From NCBI GenBank assembly GCA_028456385.1, contig JALNQF010000059.1, positions 124,001 through 188,000 on the forward strand: a DNA stretch of 64,000 bases, in the 5' to 3' direction. Origin of the DNA: Ophiosphaerella korrae (lineage: Eukaryota; Ascomycota; Dothideomycetes; Pleosporales; Phaeosphaeriaceae). Positions 21,546-33,468 of the stretch are shown piece after piece. Position 1 is the first letter of the stretch; each line of letters opens with the position of its first letter. Made by a program: the position numbers and the translations under genes. The notes under the pieces are model-generated. The model saw only the letters and a list, made by a program, of their open reading frames with translations, had not been told where the DNA came from and did no database searches.

Positions 21546-22065
21546 AGTCTGGCTCATCTAAGTGCTGTAACCTCTGGCACCTGCTACTCTTCAAAGCTAC
21601 CTTTTAGTAGAAATAGTATACTGCAAGTATTGCAGAGCGTTGTGGCGTCTCAAGTTGGGGTGGTTGCTCATCTAGGATGAGCTCCGGCAGCAGTGGTGTG
21701 AGGCGTATTACGGCGTTAGGCATGGCTGCAGTAGTGGATTATTGACGAGAGAAATAAAGAGCATTGGTTTATCAGCTTTTACTATATAATTATAGCTGTC
21801 CGGAGTGTGTAGAGTTCAAGTTGCTGATAGAGCGCAACTTGTTGATTTGGCCCGTGCGCGAAACACACTATTTTAGTCGAGGGCTGAGCGGCTGAACGTT
21901 AGCCAGCGGGGTCTGCATGACAACGAATCGTGGATTTAAAAGATGATTTAATGGTGCTGGCACTCTCATGGTCTTCCAATCCCCCAAGATTCGAAAGTAC
22001 CTAAGCGCATGTAGATACCCTACTCGACCTGCAAGCCGTCAAGCTTAACTGCTTTCTTTCACAGA

Positions 22066-23317
22066 ATGTTTCGCTCAATTCTTCTCAGCCTCACAATCGC
22101 CTTGACAGCAGATGCACAAACACTCCTCGATGCAATATCCAAAGTCCCTGCCCTCTCCAATTTTACCGCATTCTATCGCGATAACGTGGTCTTCGCTAAT
22201 GCTCTGCTGGGCAATACATCTAACTATCCAATCACTTTTCTTGCGCCAAATAACCAAGCATTTGCGAGGTACCAAGCCCAAAATGGAGTGCCTTTGAGCA
22301 GCCTTTCTCCGACTACCCTTTTGGCAGTCTTGCAGTACCACACTCTGGTATCGAGTCTGAGTAAAAGCAACCTAACTAGTGATGGTGATGGGCCAGGCTT
22401 CACTGTACCCACAATGCTCACCACGCAAAACAACAATCGAAGTGTTGGGGTTAGCATGGCGGCACGATTTGGGGGTCCTGAGCGGGCAAATGGACAAGTA
22501 GTCTTCATTCGAAGTACTGGGATGGGCTCGAGTCGCTTTCTGCTTAGCAGGCAAGACGGACGACCGCAAAATTCGATTCGCTCAGGTTTGTCTTCGGACC
22601 TCAGCTTGGAAACACTTGACGGTAATCAGGGCGTATGGGATGGTGGCCGTTTCCACATCGTCGACGGCTTGCTGACACCTCCACAACTCTGCACGCGCAC
22701 GATTCGCAACGCCAATCTCACGTTCCTCGATAACGCATTGAACAGATCTCAACTTTGGCCCACTCTTGACGGAAGCAAGAATGTCACATGTCTTGGACCA
22801 AACGATCAAGCGTTCCTCAATGCAGGAAGTCCTGATAGAACCCTCAACACAACTACTCTTGCGGATGCGATTAAGTTCCATACCTTGCCTGAAGTAGCAT
22901 ATAGCGACTACTTATACAACGGACAAGAGTTCAAGACCCTACAAAACGGTACAGTAAGGGTGCGAGTGGAGGGAACCGGCGTGAACAGGAATATCTGGTT
23001 CAATAACGCTAAAATTGTCGACGCCAATGTGCTGTAAGTTGGGCCCTATTCTTCGATTATACATTGGAATAGCCAGTAGCGTAGAGTCTTACATATTATT
23101 CAGGACACACAATGGTCTGGTGCATGTCCTAGATGCAGTCATGTTGCCATTGGAGCAAATGAATACTACCGCTTCCACAACCCAAGCCGCAACGCCGTCA
23201 CCAACTAAATCAGGCTCTGCCAGCACTAGTACAACAAGTAAAGGGGCTGCTTCCGCGTCGAGGAGGGAAAATGGTTGGATGCTATGGGTCGTAATGTGTA
23301 CTTTAGTAATGGCCTGA
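22066..23317 (+). CDS. GPI-anchored fasciclin (FAS1)-domain surface protein
   Basis: Two exons, 22066-23033 and 23104-23317, around a 70-nt GTAAGT...TTCAG intron; 393 aa. A signal peptide (MFRSILLSLTIALTADAQ) precedes two FAS1 modules. The first has ITFLAPNNQAFARY and LLAVLQYHTL; the second has VTCLGPNDQAFLNAG and DAIKFHTL, then INDANVL-like closing segments. Exon 2 adds a Thr/Ser-rich stalk and a C-terminal hydrophobic tail (WMLWVVMCTLVMA) after small residues, the layout of a GPI-anchor signal. There are many N-glycosylation sequons. FAS1 proteins mediate adhesion; here a cell-wall or membrane adhesion role is inferred. It borders the repeat island. Confidence 0.88.
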
Positions 23318-24201
23318 AACGGATACTGAGCAATCTGCACGTGGTTGTCTGAAGATACTGGAGGTTATAATTTTGACTGATGATCTGTTTTCCGGTTCCC
23401 TTTCAAAAGCATAGGTTGGCCTACCTTTACTTAATGCTCTGCTATGATTCTCAAATATGAGGATTTGTTGTTTTCGTCCTAGGATCCTTTGTAGTGAATG
23501 ATAAGAAGCTAATCAGGCAATATATATTCTTGTGGAAATTTAAGATGTTGGTTATCTCCAATTGGGATACGCTTTGAAGTATTCGTCAACGGCAAACACC
23601 TGTTTCACTCCCACTCAGCATGAATTGCTGGGCAATGTTCCCTCAGAACATTGAGGTGGCATTTTCGGTGATTGTCTGGAATATACGAAGTTGTGTTAGA
23701 AGACATTTCATTTTCCACATTTATTACACCTTTTAAAGCCTTTGAATTTCGCTAGGCTTGGTATAGTTCCATAATCTCGTAGTAATACTATGATTTCTGT
23801 CACCTTCGCTTGGAGTGGCTTATTTGCCAGTAAAGATAATCGGAGAGCCCAAATGCTGTAAATGTGTACCTTTCCAATTCCTGTGCCTTGATAAAATCAT
23901 TGGATGCCGGAATGTAGCACTCCATTTTCCGGAACTTTGATTGTTCGAGTTTGGGACGGTGAGGGCTTTGCGTCATATATGCTGGCTGAAAAATTTCAAA
24001 ATGGTTCATCATATCCTTCTTGACTCGAGCCTGTGGGCTGTGGCGTGTGCAAAACCAGGAGTACCAAGGCAAAGGTACCTAGGTATTCTGACTAATGATA
24101 ACAGCCCCACCGCTTCGTCTCAAAACTGTCCGGGCACCTCCACATTGACATCCCACCCGAGAGTGTCAGTCTACGAACACCTAACTAAAAAATATCAAAA
24201 T
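23318..24201. other. Intergenic, no gene recognised
   Basis: About 880 bp between the FAS1 and ATG22 genes. Minus-strand frame 23800-24072 has no domain and overlaps the likely ATG22 promoter. Confidence 0.5.
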
Positions 24202-26105
24202 ATGTCTCTTGAAAACGACGGCGATGCGACACAAGAATCTCTTCGACATTTTCTTTATGAAGGTGAAGACATAAGCGTCACAACAACACGAGAATTGAAC
24301 GGCTGGTATGCTTATCCAATAGCAGCTGAGGTGTTTGCGGTGGTTGCAGTTGGTACGGACTGAATCTGCATCAGTTTCCTTCCAAGTACTTGCGCTATGC
24401 TTACTCTGGTTCTAGGAGCATTTCTCCCCGTCATTCTCGAACAACTAGCCCGAGAGAATGGTGTTTTCTTCTCGGACAGAACCAAACCATGTGTCGATGT
24501 TTCTGATGCTGCCGGAAGACCCCGGATACGCAACGAAGACCAGGGCGAGACAGCACAATGTGTGGTCACTTTGCTTGGCAAAAAAATGTCCACGAGCAGC
24601 TTTGCTATGTATTCTTTTTCAGCCGCAGTGCTGGTACAAGCTGTGACGCTTGTGTGCTTTAGTTCGTTTGCAGATCATGGTAGGCCCCCATTTACTTTCC
24701 TTTTGGCCTCCCTCTGGTGAATGCATCATCTCTGATGGACGAGCCTTTGGCTTGTTCCAAAAGCTTACAATTTTAAGGTCCCTATCGTAAGAAGATGCTT
24801 ATGGCTTTCGCATATTTGGGCTCCGCAGCTAGCGCGCTTTTCATCTTCATAACACCGGCGTTGTACTATCTAGCACCAATACTTGTCATTATTGGAGTCA
24901 CAAGTCTTGGGTGTTCTTTTGTTCTGCTGAACGCTTTCCTTCCATTACTTGTCACTAACACTTCAGACAATCCCAAGGCTACAACTTTCCCTTCCGAATC
25001 ATCCTCGGACTTTGAAATGGAAGTTTTGAATCCAAATATCCATGGAAATAGAGTTATGCGTTATGACTCTGAAAGGCTAGCCCGCGACCTTGAGCGCTCA
25101 GCGGAGATTTCGAGTAGAGGCGTTGGGTATGGCTATATGTCTTCAGTGCTTGTGCAGGTCTTAAGCATCCTCATCCTCTGGCTGTTCAGCAGAACAACCA
25201 TTCAAAAACGACACCCAAGCCTACCAATTCGCGTCATCTTGCTTCTGGTAGGAATATGGTGGGCTGTCTTCAGTATTCCAACATTACTCTGGCTTCGACC
25301 ACGGCCCGGTCCACCACTACCGACTCGGCCGCGGAAAAACCAATATTCTTCACCACCCAGGTTTCGTACCTTCCTATTCTACACGTCTTTTTCCCTTCGT
25401 TCGTTCTGGCTCACCCTTGTTCGGGCCATTAGTCTTCGCCAGACATTGATCTTCCTGATGTCATGGTTTCTCCTCTCTGATGCGGTTGCCACCATCTCAG
25501 GAACGGCCGTTTTGTTCGCACGAACAGAACTGCACATGGGTACTATTGCAATCGCTCTTCTCTCAATAACTTCTATTGGCTCTGGCGTGATTGGTGCCTT
25601 TGCTTGGCCGCGTATCCAAAAACATTTCTCTTTGGAGCCAAAGTCTGTGTTAATATGCTGCATAGCGGGTATGGAGATTATTCCCTTGTATGGACTTCTT
25701 GGGTTTCTGCCACTGTTCAAAAAGTTGGGGTTCATAGGCCTCCAACAACCTTGGGAGATTTATCCTATTGCTGTGCTCCATGGAATAGTCATGGGTGGCA
25801 TATCTTCCTACGCTCGTTCGGTGTACGCTCCGTTGATTCCTGAAGGCAGGGAGGCGGCGTTTTTTGCATTGTATGCAGTCACAGACAAAGGAAGTAGCGC
25901 GGTTGGGCCAGCACTCGTGGGATGGATTGTCGATCACATGGGAAGTATAAGGCCAGCGTTCGCTTTTCTGGTAATATTAGTTGTGTTGCCTGCACCATTA
26001 CTGTGGTGGCTTGATGTTGAAAAAGGGAGGGAGAATGCTAGGGCTATGGCGGACGAGGACGGAAAGGCACATGGTGTATACTATGAGAGGATTGGCGAGG
26101 AATAG
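24202..26105 (+). CDS. atg22: Atg22-like vacuolar amino-acid effluxer
   Basis: Major-facilitator protein of the Atg22 family, which exports amino acids from the vacuole after autophagic breakdown. Exons 24202-24352, 24416-24679 and 24778-26105 have GT-AG introns of 63 and 98 nt and give 580 aa. The N-terminus has ELNGWYAYPIAAEVFAVVAVG and FLPVILEQLARENG, the family's opening signature. Ten or more hydrophobic helices follow, with a cytosolic loop between the two halves and the late signature SYARSVYAPLIPEGREAAFFALYAVTDKGSS (shown in part). The start chosen is the ATG nearest the conserved region (MSLENDG). Converges with MFAP1. Confidence 0.9.
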
Positions 26106-26261
26106 ATAATTGAGTAGACTTCCGGATTGCAACGCTCCTGGACGGGCGTGGCCCTATGATTGATGATGAAATGGTAACTGGCCTTTGATATAGAAAATAT
26201 GATGCGTCCTAGAATGCAGGAAATATACCAAACGCCGATGGATGCAAACATGGTGGCGACT

Positions 26262-27518
26262 TCAAACTCCCTCCTGGATCCTCGGCCGCTTGTTGTCTCT
26301 ATTACCATCCTCAGCAAACCGCTTTCTCTCGCCCAGTGGTTTGGCATTCGCGCCCGTGGCGCCCTCACGATCTGCATGGCGATTGTTGTGCATATCTGGC
26401 CTGAATCGCTCGTCAATGCCGTAGTCACTCTTGCCTCGTCGTGGTCGGTCGTGGCCGTAATCCCCCCACTTGCCTGTATCCTCCGTCTTCATATCCTTGT
26501 ACCGAGTCCTGCCCTTCTTGCCGAGTTTTGTTATATCGCGTATCTGCATGAACTCGGGCAGCACCTCTCGATTCGTCTGGTCTTCGAAGCGTGCGTTCAT
26601 GAGGTTCCTCCTATCAACGCCAAGGTCCTTCAATTCCTCAGTGAAGAAGGCGCCTTTGTGGAAGTATTTCTGCATATACTGCATGTCACCGCGATCGGCA
26701 CGCTCGTCCTTTTGCTGGTCAATGAAGGCGCGGTCTTCGGCCTCACGTTCGACCGCTGATAGGTTGCGGCGGCGCTCGATTTCTGCGCGTTCCGCCTCAG
26801 CTTCCTCGATAGCCAAGCGTTCTCGTTTGATGCGCTTGAGCTCGCGCAGTTTCCAGGCAGCATATTCCGCATCTGGGTCGAGCCCATCTGTGTCGTCAAT
26901 GGCATTCATGTCAGCTTCCTCGACATCATCATCCCAATCCTTCTTGCCAGCCGCCCTTTCAGCTGCGCGCTGCTCCACCTGCGCTTGCACTAGTTCTCTT
27001 GATTGCTCCTGTCGCCGCGCCTCTTCCTCTGCTGCCAAATCTTCTGCTGACTTGACCGGCTCGGCAACCTTGTTCCGTTCATTTTTCTTCAGGAACACTG
27101 GCCGTAGCAGCTTCTTGGGCGCTTCTTCTTCGCTGCTAGAACCCTCTTCTTCAGAAGACGACTCTTCGGCACCGCTACCGCTACCGCTGCTACTGCCATC
27201 TTCGCTTCTGCTGCCGCCTGCGCCCTCTTCATCTTCGCTTTCTGTTTCAAACTCGTCCTCTAAAGCTCTGCGTTCCGCTTCAAATTTTTGCCGGGCTGCA
27301 AGTTTTGATTTCAGTGCAGCCTTTGGGAAGGACGATGCTGCGGGTGCAGGTACAGTTGAGGGCTTTGCGACTGGCTTCTGCTTTGGCGCTTCTTCCTCTG
27401 ACTCGGAGTCTGAATCTGAGCTTGAGCGTTCGTCGGCATCGGGTGCGGCTGGTTTTCCTGCGAACAGGCGCGTACGCACTGGCTGCGCTGTGAGTTTTTT
27501 TGATCTTGGAGGTGACAT
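26262..27518 (-). CDS. MFAP1-family spliceosome protein
   Basis: Nuclear splicing factor of the MFAP1 family (tri-snRNP/B-complex associated). The first 150 residues are Ser/Glu-rich acidic patches. Then comes a highly charged helical region (EAEYAAWKLREL-type: DAEYAAWKLRELKRIKRERL). The conserved C-terminal part contains GDMQYMQKYFHKGAFF, RDITKLGKKGRTRYKDM and KRPR. 418 aa, single exon, clean ATG. The order of motifs matches the family from yeast to animals. Confidence 0.92.
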   Translation of the reverse strand: MSPPRSKKLTAQPVRTRLFAGKPAAPDADERSSSDSDSESEEEAPKQKPVAKPSTVPAPAASSFPKAALKSKLAARQKFEAERRALEDEFETESEDEEGAGGSRSEDGSSSGSGSGAEESSSEEEGSSSEEEAPKKLLRPVFLKKNERNKVAEPVKSAEDLAAEEEARRQEQSRELVQAQVEQRAAERAAGKKDWDDDVEEADMNAIDDTDGLDPDAEYAAWKLRELKRIKRERLAIEEAEAERAEIERRRNLSAVEREAEDRAFIDQQKDERADRGDMQYMQKYFHKGAFFTEELKDLGVDRRNLMNARFEDQTNREVLPEFMQIRDITKLGKKGRTRYKDMKTEDTGKWGDYGHDRPRRGKSDYGIDERFRPDMHNNRHADREGATGANAKPLGERKRFAEDGNRDNKRPRIQEGV

Positions 27519-28152
27519 AGTCTATTACAAGCCTGTGTTTGGCTACATACTGTAATTGACTGGGTGTTGGGTTAGGAAACATGCCGCGGTCCAACGGACT
27601 AGCCGCCTTGGCGCGCCGTAGGGCTGAGCCCGCTGGAAAGAACCAGATTTATTGAACTGAACTATCTACCTGCGGTGATGGGACACTCTTCTCAACCAGA
27701 TAGCCGTCATGACGTAATGCAAGTGATGCAACGGTGGACAAGTCGGAACCGCCATTTAGGGCCGCAGCCAACTCAAGGCTTTATTTCTGCTGCACTAGCT
27801 AAGAAATCGTCGCCTTCACACTAGTATACTTCTCATTTCCATGGCTCGCCAATCCTATATATACCCGAGCCAAATGATCCATCCCAACGGGGAATCCATC
27901 CCAGCAAATCAAGCCCGTGTTGACTTGCATCCCATTACAATACATGTACGCCTGTGAATGCTCACGAGTAATGCCAATAAGAAAAACCCGAGGCCAAATC
28001 AATTGACCTATCTTGAGAGTAAAACAGTTCGCCGCCCAATGCAATGCACGCTCAAACGCAGCAGACAAAATATTTTAGTAGGAAAGAAAAACGGGACTGG
28101 AGGGGTCCCCTTTGCAGGAATCGATACATTGAAAGGTAATGGTCTTCATCCC
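27519..28152. other. Intergenic, no gene recognised
   Basis: About 630 bp between the MFAP1 start and the cyclin stop. A minus-strand frame at 27799-28068 (89 codons) has no domain and probably lies in the cyclin 3' UTR. Confidence 0.5.
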
Positions 28153-30081
28153 TCACCGAAAAATTGGTTGCTGAGGAACAGGCAATTGGTTGAATTGGTT
28201 CATTTCGGGCCACGCATTGCGATCCATATATGGAAGCAAACCAGCACGGCGCTCTGTCGTGGGCCGGCCTAATGGCTGGTACTGCATCTGATTGTATGCA
28301 ATATTTTGGGCAGGATTGTGCATAGAGGTTGACGGCGGCGGCACAAGCAAAGTGTGAACTCCACGGACGGGACGATAAGGTGATTGACGCTGGTTCAAGA
28401 AGTGTGATGGAGATAACTGCCTTGAAGTTGTCGACGGGTAGGAAGCGCTTACGGGAGAGGAACCGGCTGATGGCGGGAATGGACTAAGCTGACGAGCTCT
28501 TTCTGTATTCGGAGCGTACGTGCTTGAGAAAGGTGGCGTGGCTACTGAGCCTGGCGTACTCACAGGATGCTGCCATTGCACGGGGGGTGGATACACCATA
28601 GCCATTGAACGGCTACCAGGCGCTGGAAGAGGCAAATCTGACCAGCTTTTCCCTTGGGCAGGCTGCGTCTGTTGAGGTTGGGGAATTGATAGGCTTGGTA
28701 GTGGGGGGAGCCGGGTGACGGATGGGGGAGGCTCAAAGGACCTCCCCACAGGTGTCTGCAATGTAGGAATCAAGGGCGCATTGCTGTATGGACCTGGTGC
28801 AAAACCGTGTGCCTGGCGTTTGAGCGGTGGTTCAGTACTGTAGTCTGCGCTGCGCTTGCGGACAATGGGACCCAGTTCCGGAAGGGCACCAATCGGAGAA
28901 ACAGTCGCAGACGATGACTGAGGTTGGAGAAGTGGCGTATTCGAGAATGCCATGTGATTCGGGGAATACATTGTCGATGTCGGCGGCGAGGCTTGTTGGG
29001 TGGTGGGTGGAGAAGGGACAAAGTTCTGAGACATAGCAAGAGCGGGGGTATGAGGCCCGACTGGGCTGATGGTACCCGAAGCAGGTACCCGCGAAGCCCT
29101 GTCAAAGTAGGTTCCAAATTTACCCAAGGTTGTGTGCCACTCTTCCCATTTCTGCTTGGATGTGTACAGGCTGTACCGCATGTTACTGAGGAACTCGACT
29201 TCCATGATATGCACCTCCTGAACGGAGATGCCAGAGACTTCTGCCCATGTTTTGTTTGTATAGGTATTGTCATCCAAAAACTTATTTCCAAGCATGAGGG
29301 CGACGGTGAGCAGCCGGTACTCGCTGCCTGGCTTGCCCTTGACGGTCGGATTGGTGAGTTTGAGCCTGTAAACGAAGAGGAGAGCTAGTAAGATGACGTT
29401 TTGGGCGACCTGGGTGGTGGTCAAGATAGTAGTGACCCATTTCTTGAAACCAATAGTGGGGTGCGCGTCAGGTACGAGAGGCTGGACGGAGTGCGGGGAC
29501 GAGGTGGTATCGAGCACTTGCTTGAGGGTAGTAGAGCTCTCGAACCAGAATAGGCACGTGATCTGGAAGGGTCAGCCTTGGCATTCAAACGGGGTTGGGG
29601 ACCTCACTTCAGCTGCCAATTGAGGCAGGCCTTCCTGAGGGGTTGCAATAGTGGGAGGGATGCGCAGGTTGGGTGCAATAGAATACTTTTTCCTCGGTGT
29701 CTGAGTTAGCTCCTGCGATGGTTGCTGGAGCTGGAGCTGTCGCTGTGAGCTAGGACTTGTGGGTGCAGCGACGGCTGATCGAGAGTTGCCAATGGCGGGT
29801 AATTGGAGGCCATAGTGAGGGCCAAGGCCTTGGTTGGAAGGCAAGGTAACGAGGCGGACAGCAGAGTCTGGATAGGCCCTTGGGGGGGTCAGAGGAGCGC
29901 GGGCGGTGGCGGTAGGCCGCAGCGGATGGAGGTTGGGGCCGTTTGGTATGCGGGGCATAGGGAGCTGCATGGTGGAATCTAGCTTGGATGTAGCAGAGTG
30001 GGTGGCGGGAGTAAAGAAGGTGGAGGGAGGCTCCCGAGGGAGGGCGTGAGGCATTGGACGTGGGAGGTGTAGCTCTAGCAT
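28153..30081 (-). CDS. PHO80/PCL-type cyclin with long low-complexity arms
   Basis: Cyclin-fold partner of a Pho85-like kinase. Exon 2 (28153-29562) starts the box with CLFWFESSTTL and continues with NVILLALLFVYRLK, YRLLTVALMLGNKFLDDNTYTNKTWAEVSG and the LSNMRYSLYTS region. After the box (roughly the first 150 residues of exon 2) the rest is Pro/Ser/Gln-rich and unstructured. The 45-nt GTGAGG...CCAG intron (29563-29607) joins it to exon 1 (29608 upward), where the Pro/Gln-rich N-terminus lies. The first in-frame ATG is at 30081, giving 627 aa. The frame stays open to 30576, without an ATG, through two microsatellites, and another frame starting MMSELEPSAFHEV at 30647 may be a 5' exon. The N-terminus is therefore unsettled. 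Confidence 0.75.
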
Positions 30082-30108
30082 GTGGACCGGTGAGTGGGTA
30101 GCGAGAGG

Positions 30109-30152
30109 TTGAGGTTGAGGGTGAAGGTGAGGGTGAGGGTGAGGGTGTGAGG
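30109..30152. repeat. GGTGAG-type microsatellite near the cyclin 5' end
   Basis: Repeats of GTGAGG and variants. In the cyclin frame they would read as alternating His-Pro with Gln-Pro. Confidence 0.7.
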
Positions 30153-30362
30153 GGGGCGGGCGGGCATGGGCGAGGTTATTGCCGTGGGCAGTGTTTGCTG
30201 GCGACGGCTGTTGGCCGGATTGCGTGATGGGGTGCGAGGAGAAGGAGCGAGGTCGTTGACGGTTGCCCTGGATGCAAATACGTGATGTTGGGGGGACCAA
30301 TGGGAGGGAGGGGCCTGGCTGCTGGGACAGAGGGGCGGTGATTAGGAGGCAGGAGGCAGCGG

Positions 30363-30409
<47 letters not shown>

Positions 30410-30475
30410 ATAGCAGTGGTAGTGGTAGTGGTAGTGGTGATGGCAATGGCAGTGGCAGTGGTGGTGATAGCGGTG
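30363..30475. repeat. (GAT)n/(GGT)n/(AGTGGT)n compound microsatellite
   Basis: Ten or more GAT units are followed by GGT units and imperfect AGTGGT and GGCAGT units. Minus-strand translation gives poly-Ile, poly-His or poly-Ser by frame. It lies just upstream of, or within, the N-terminal coding part of the cyclin gene. Confidence 0.85.
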
Positions 30476-30649
30476 TTAGCAGGGAGACGAATTGTATTTG
30501 TCGGCGGTGGCCCAAACGCGGCAGCTGGGCAGTGGCAGCATGGCTTGGGGGGACCCGTTGCAGGGTGAATAGCCAAATAGCGTAGCCAGACAAGTACGGA
30601 TGATACATAACTTCATGAAAGGCGGAAGGTTCCAGCTCTGACATCAACC

Positions 30650-33468
30650 GCGCCTGCTCCTGCTAGCCTTGGGGCGCACAGACGCACATACACACACGCG
30701 CACAAAGCAGGCGCGGCCGGGGGTCACGCCTGCCTGGCCCACTTTGTACCGTCTCCACCTGCACCTGCGCTTGCCTACGCTTGCCTGCGCTTGCAAATAC
30801 GCGAACGAGCGGCCAAGCAATGAATGAATGAATGACTGAATGAATCAGTGATGCACACTCAATCAACCACTGGCTGCGTGGATGGGCATGAACCGCGCAT
30901 GAATCAACCCAACCATCAATGCTCGACTCCTCTGCAACCGTCATCGCAGCCGACACAGACCAGCCTCAGCCAGCGCTGGCTGCATCAGCATCAGGATCAA
31001 CACTCTCCTACCCATCTCATCACCATCTCATCACCACCTCTTCCCACTGAGTCAACCCTCCCGAGCCCCCAGCCTTGCTAGCCCAGCCCCAGCCCAGCCC
31101 AGCATAGCATAGCATTGCGCCGTCCGGCTCGTGAATAATCAAATCCCATCCATTCTGCTGTTTCGCGGTGCCATGCCCGAAACGACCAGCCCGCCCCAGC
31201 TGCGCCGCGCAACCACTGTTGGTACAGCCTCAGCACCGTGCCCCTCCCCCCCGCCCATTGGCCTCTCGCGCCGACGAGGGCTGCAGCCAGCATTCTCCCC
31301 CCTCTGCTGCTACCGCGGGACCCTCCACTGAATCCACGCAGGCAGGCAGAAACAATAGCGTTGCCCGCCCTCATCAATTCGCTGCAACCCATGCCGTGTG
31401 CCCACTCCTCGGAGTCTCGGGCCACTGCTTTGCCAGATGAGATTGGCAATGCGGCATGTCTGAGCTGCCTGACACGCCCAGTGGCCTCCACCACTACCTG
31501 CTCCACCGTAGCTCCTCGTCCTCGCCGCTGATAGATACGATAGCCATGTAGCTAGAGTTGCTCGATGCGGCTGATCATCTCACCACCACAAAGCCGGGCA
31601 GTCTGGAATGCCGTGGCGCGCCCTGTGACTGGTGGCCCACCAAAGGGCCTGCGCTGCGTCAAAAAGCAGACAGACTCTGCTGCGCTGTGTCTAGCCTAGA
31701 GCCTGTAGCCTGTCGCTGCCGTGCGGTGCGGCCACCATTGCCCACCAATATCACCACTCAGGAGCAATACGAGCATGTCGAGCCGCCATGTCCATCCAAG
31801 GTCCAACACGCTTGCGGCCGTACTTTACCCTAACCATCCCCTAATTCCGAGCCCCGAACCCTGTTCCATCCAACGCGACGCTCTGCAGGCTCACGTTTGA
31901 CCGGGCTGCTGATCTTGCAATCCTCTCTTCGCACAATCATTTCACTTCGTCTAAGCCCCCAATCACCCCGTCTTGACCTGCTGGCCCTCCCCCGGGCCCG
32001 GCGCTTCCGGCCAATCACTGCCTGCACACCCGCTGCTATCCACCACCACCTCTCCCTCCCTTCACATCGAGACAATTTGCACCGCAGGTCCGCCTCTTCA
32101 ACGCCCCTGGCGAAACACGTATCGAGCTATTGCGCGCTCGCCCTGGCCGGTGTGCATGCACCCTCCTCTAGCCACTGTGCGGCTGCGATTCGCAGCACAA
32201 CTGCTCATGTTGACACCATGCACCAATCCTATCCTATGATTCCTACCCATCGTTTTGCAGCTAGTGGCAGTGTCGTCAAACCATCCACCCGTCCACCCAT
32301 TCACCCATCCAAGCATGGTTCCTTTTGCATTTTCAGCAAACGCCTCTGGCCAGCAGCGCCAAGTCTGGCCGTGCAACCGTGACGACTTTTATGAGCCACG
32401 GACAGGCGATGCAAGGCGGTCCAAGATGGGTGCAGATGACTAGGCACTTACTGTCATACAACAATAGATGATGGATGATATGTGCGGCAGCCGACAGGGA
32501 ATACCGGCCGTTCTCCTCTCGGGCGGTGAAAACCAAGGTGTAGAATCGACGCCCGCTTTGTATCTACTCGGCACGTAATCCACTGGCGCAGTGCGTGAGC
32601 CCGTAGAGGCAACAAATACAGCGCCGCGCTTGTCGCTTTTGGCTAGCCGTCTGTGCTTTGGAACGGTGCAAAGGTCAAACATGCACGCCTCCAGCGCCAT
32701 GCGAAAAGAATGGTGGAATGCCTGTATCGCGATACAGGATGCAGTTACGGGCAATCAATCAGCTTTCCATCTGCACAGAGGCTACCCTTGACACAGGCAC
32801 GCCTGGCCGCATGCAGAGTTTGCAAAGTCAATCAACAAGTCAGACTGAATGATCTCATGAACATGGCGATGCTCCTTTGGGCGTAGAGGGGGCTAAAAGT
32901 TACTTTTAAGCATGGTCCGAGGCGTAATACGTACGGACAACGGACAGGGCTCGGCACGGCCATGCTTTCCATACTTACTACGATACGACCCAGTACGAGT
33001 CGTTGCCCTGCCCAGCCCAGGCCTGGGAAACGCGTTGGGTGTCACACTGTCTATGCCCATCTGGGAACGATCATTACTTGGCCCATGGACGCGCTGATAC
33101 CTTCCGCCCCTCGACGCGTACATGCATTGGCACTAGCACACTCCAAAGTCATGGTCTCGTTCGTCTCCACCTGGCACCTTGACTTTCCGGCCACCGTAAC
33201 TGGTGACTTCGTACCTCGCTGGTCAGCGACTCGTCAGTCGTCACTCGTCACGCTTTGCATCATGGAGCGAGCAGCAAATCGCGGCAAACCGACTGTCTCG
33301 GACTTACTAGTCGACAGGCGCCTCATCTATGCTCTCTGCTGCTTGTGAGTTTAGCCTCTTTGCACCCGGCTTGCTCGAAGCAGCAGGTCAGACGGGTCTG
33401 CACCAAAGACATGCTGGCTGACGGTGCATTGACTGGTGTTATCTATCTCTATCGCACTTGACTGCTGT
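30650..33468. other. 2.8-kb GC-rich gene-free region upstream of the cyclin gene
   Basis: No supported gene. It holds many small repeats: three copies of a 10-mer CTGCGCTTGC (30765-30794), a TGAA tract (30820-30846), and GCCCA/GCATA runs around 31080-31113. Open frames up to 161 codons (31897-32382) are Pro/Ser/His/Ala-rich and read like GC-rich non-coding DNA. It may hold the 5' UTR and regulatory region of the cyclin gene, whose 5' end points this way. Confidence 0.5.

Noticed and set aside
26199..27555. Long plus-strand frames opposite MFAP1 (up to 361 codons, Ser-rich)
   Set aside because: Mirror image of Glu/Lys-rich coding sequence; MFAP1 motifs fix the minus strand as coding.
27799..28068. 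89-codon minus-strand frame between MFAP1 and the cyclin gene
   Set aside because: No domain; position fits the cyclin 3' UTR.
31897..32382. 161-codon frame in the GC-rich gap
   Set aside because: Pro/Ser/His/Ala composition matches GC-rich non-coding DNA; no domain or signal.
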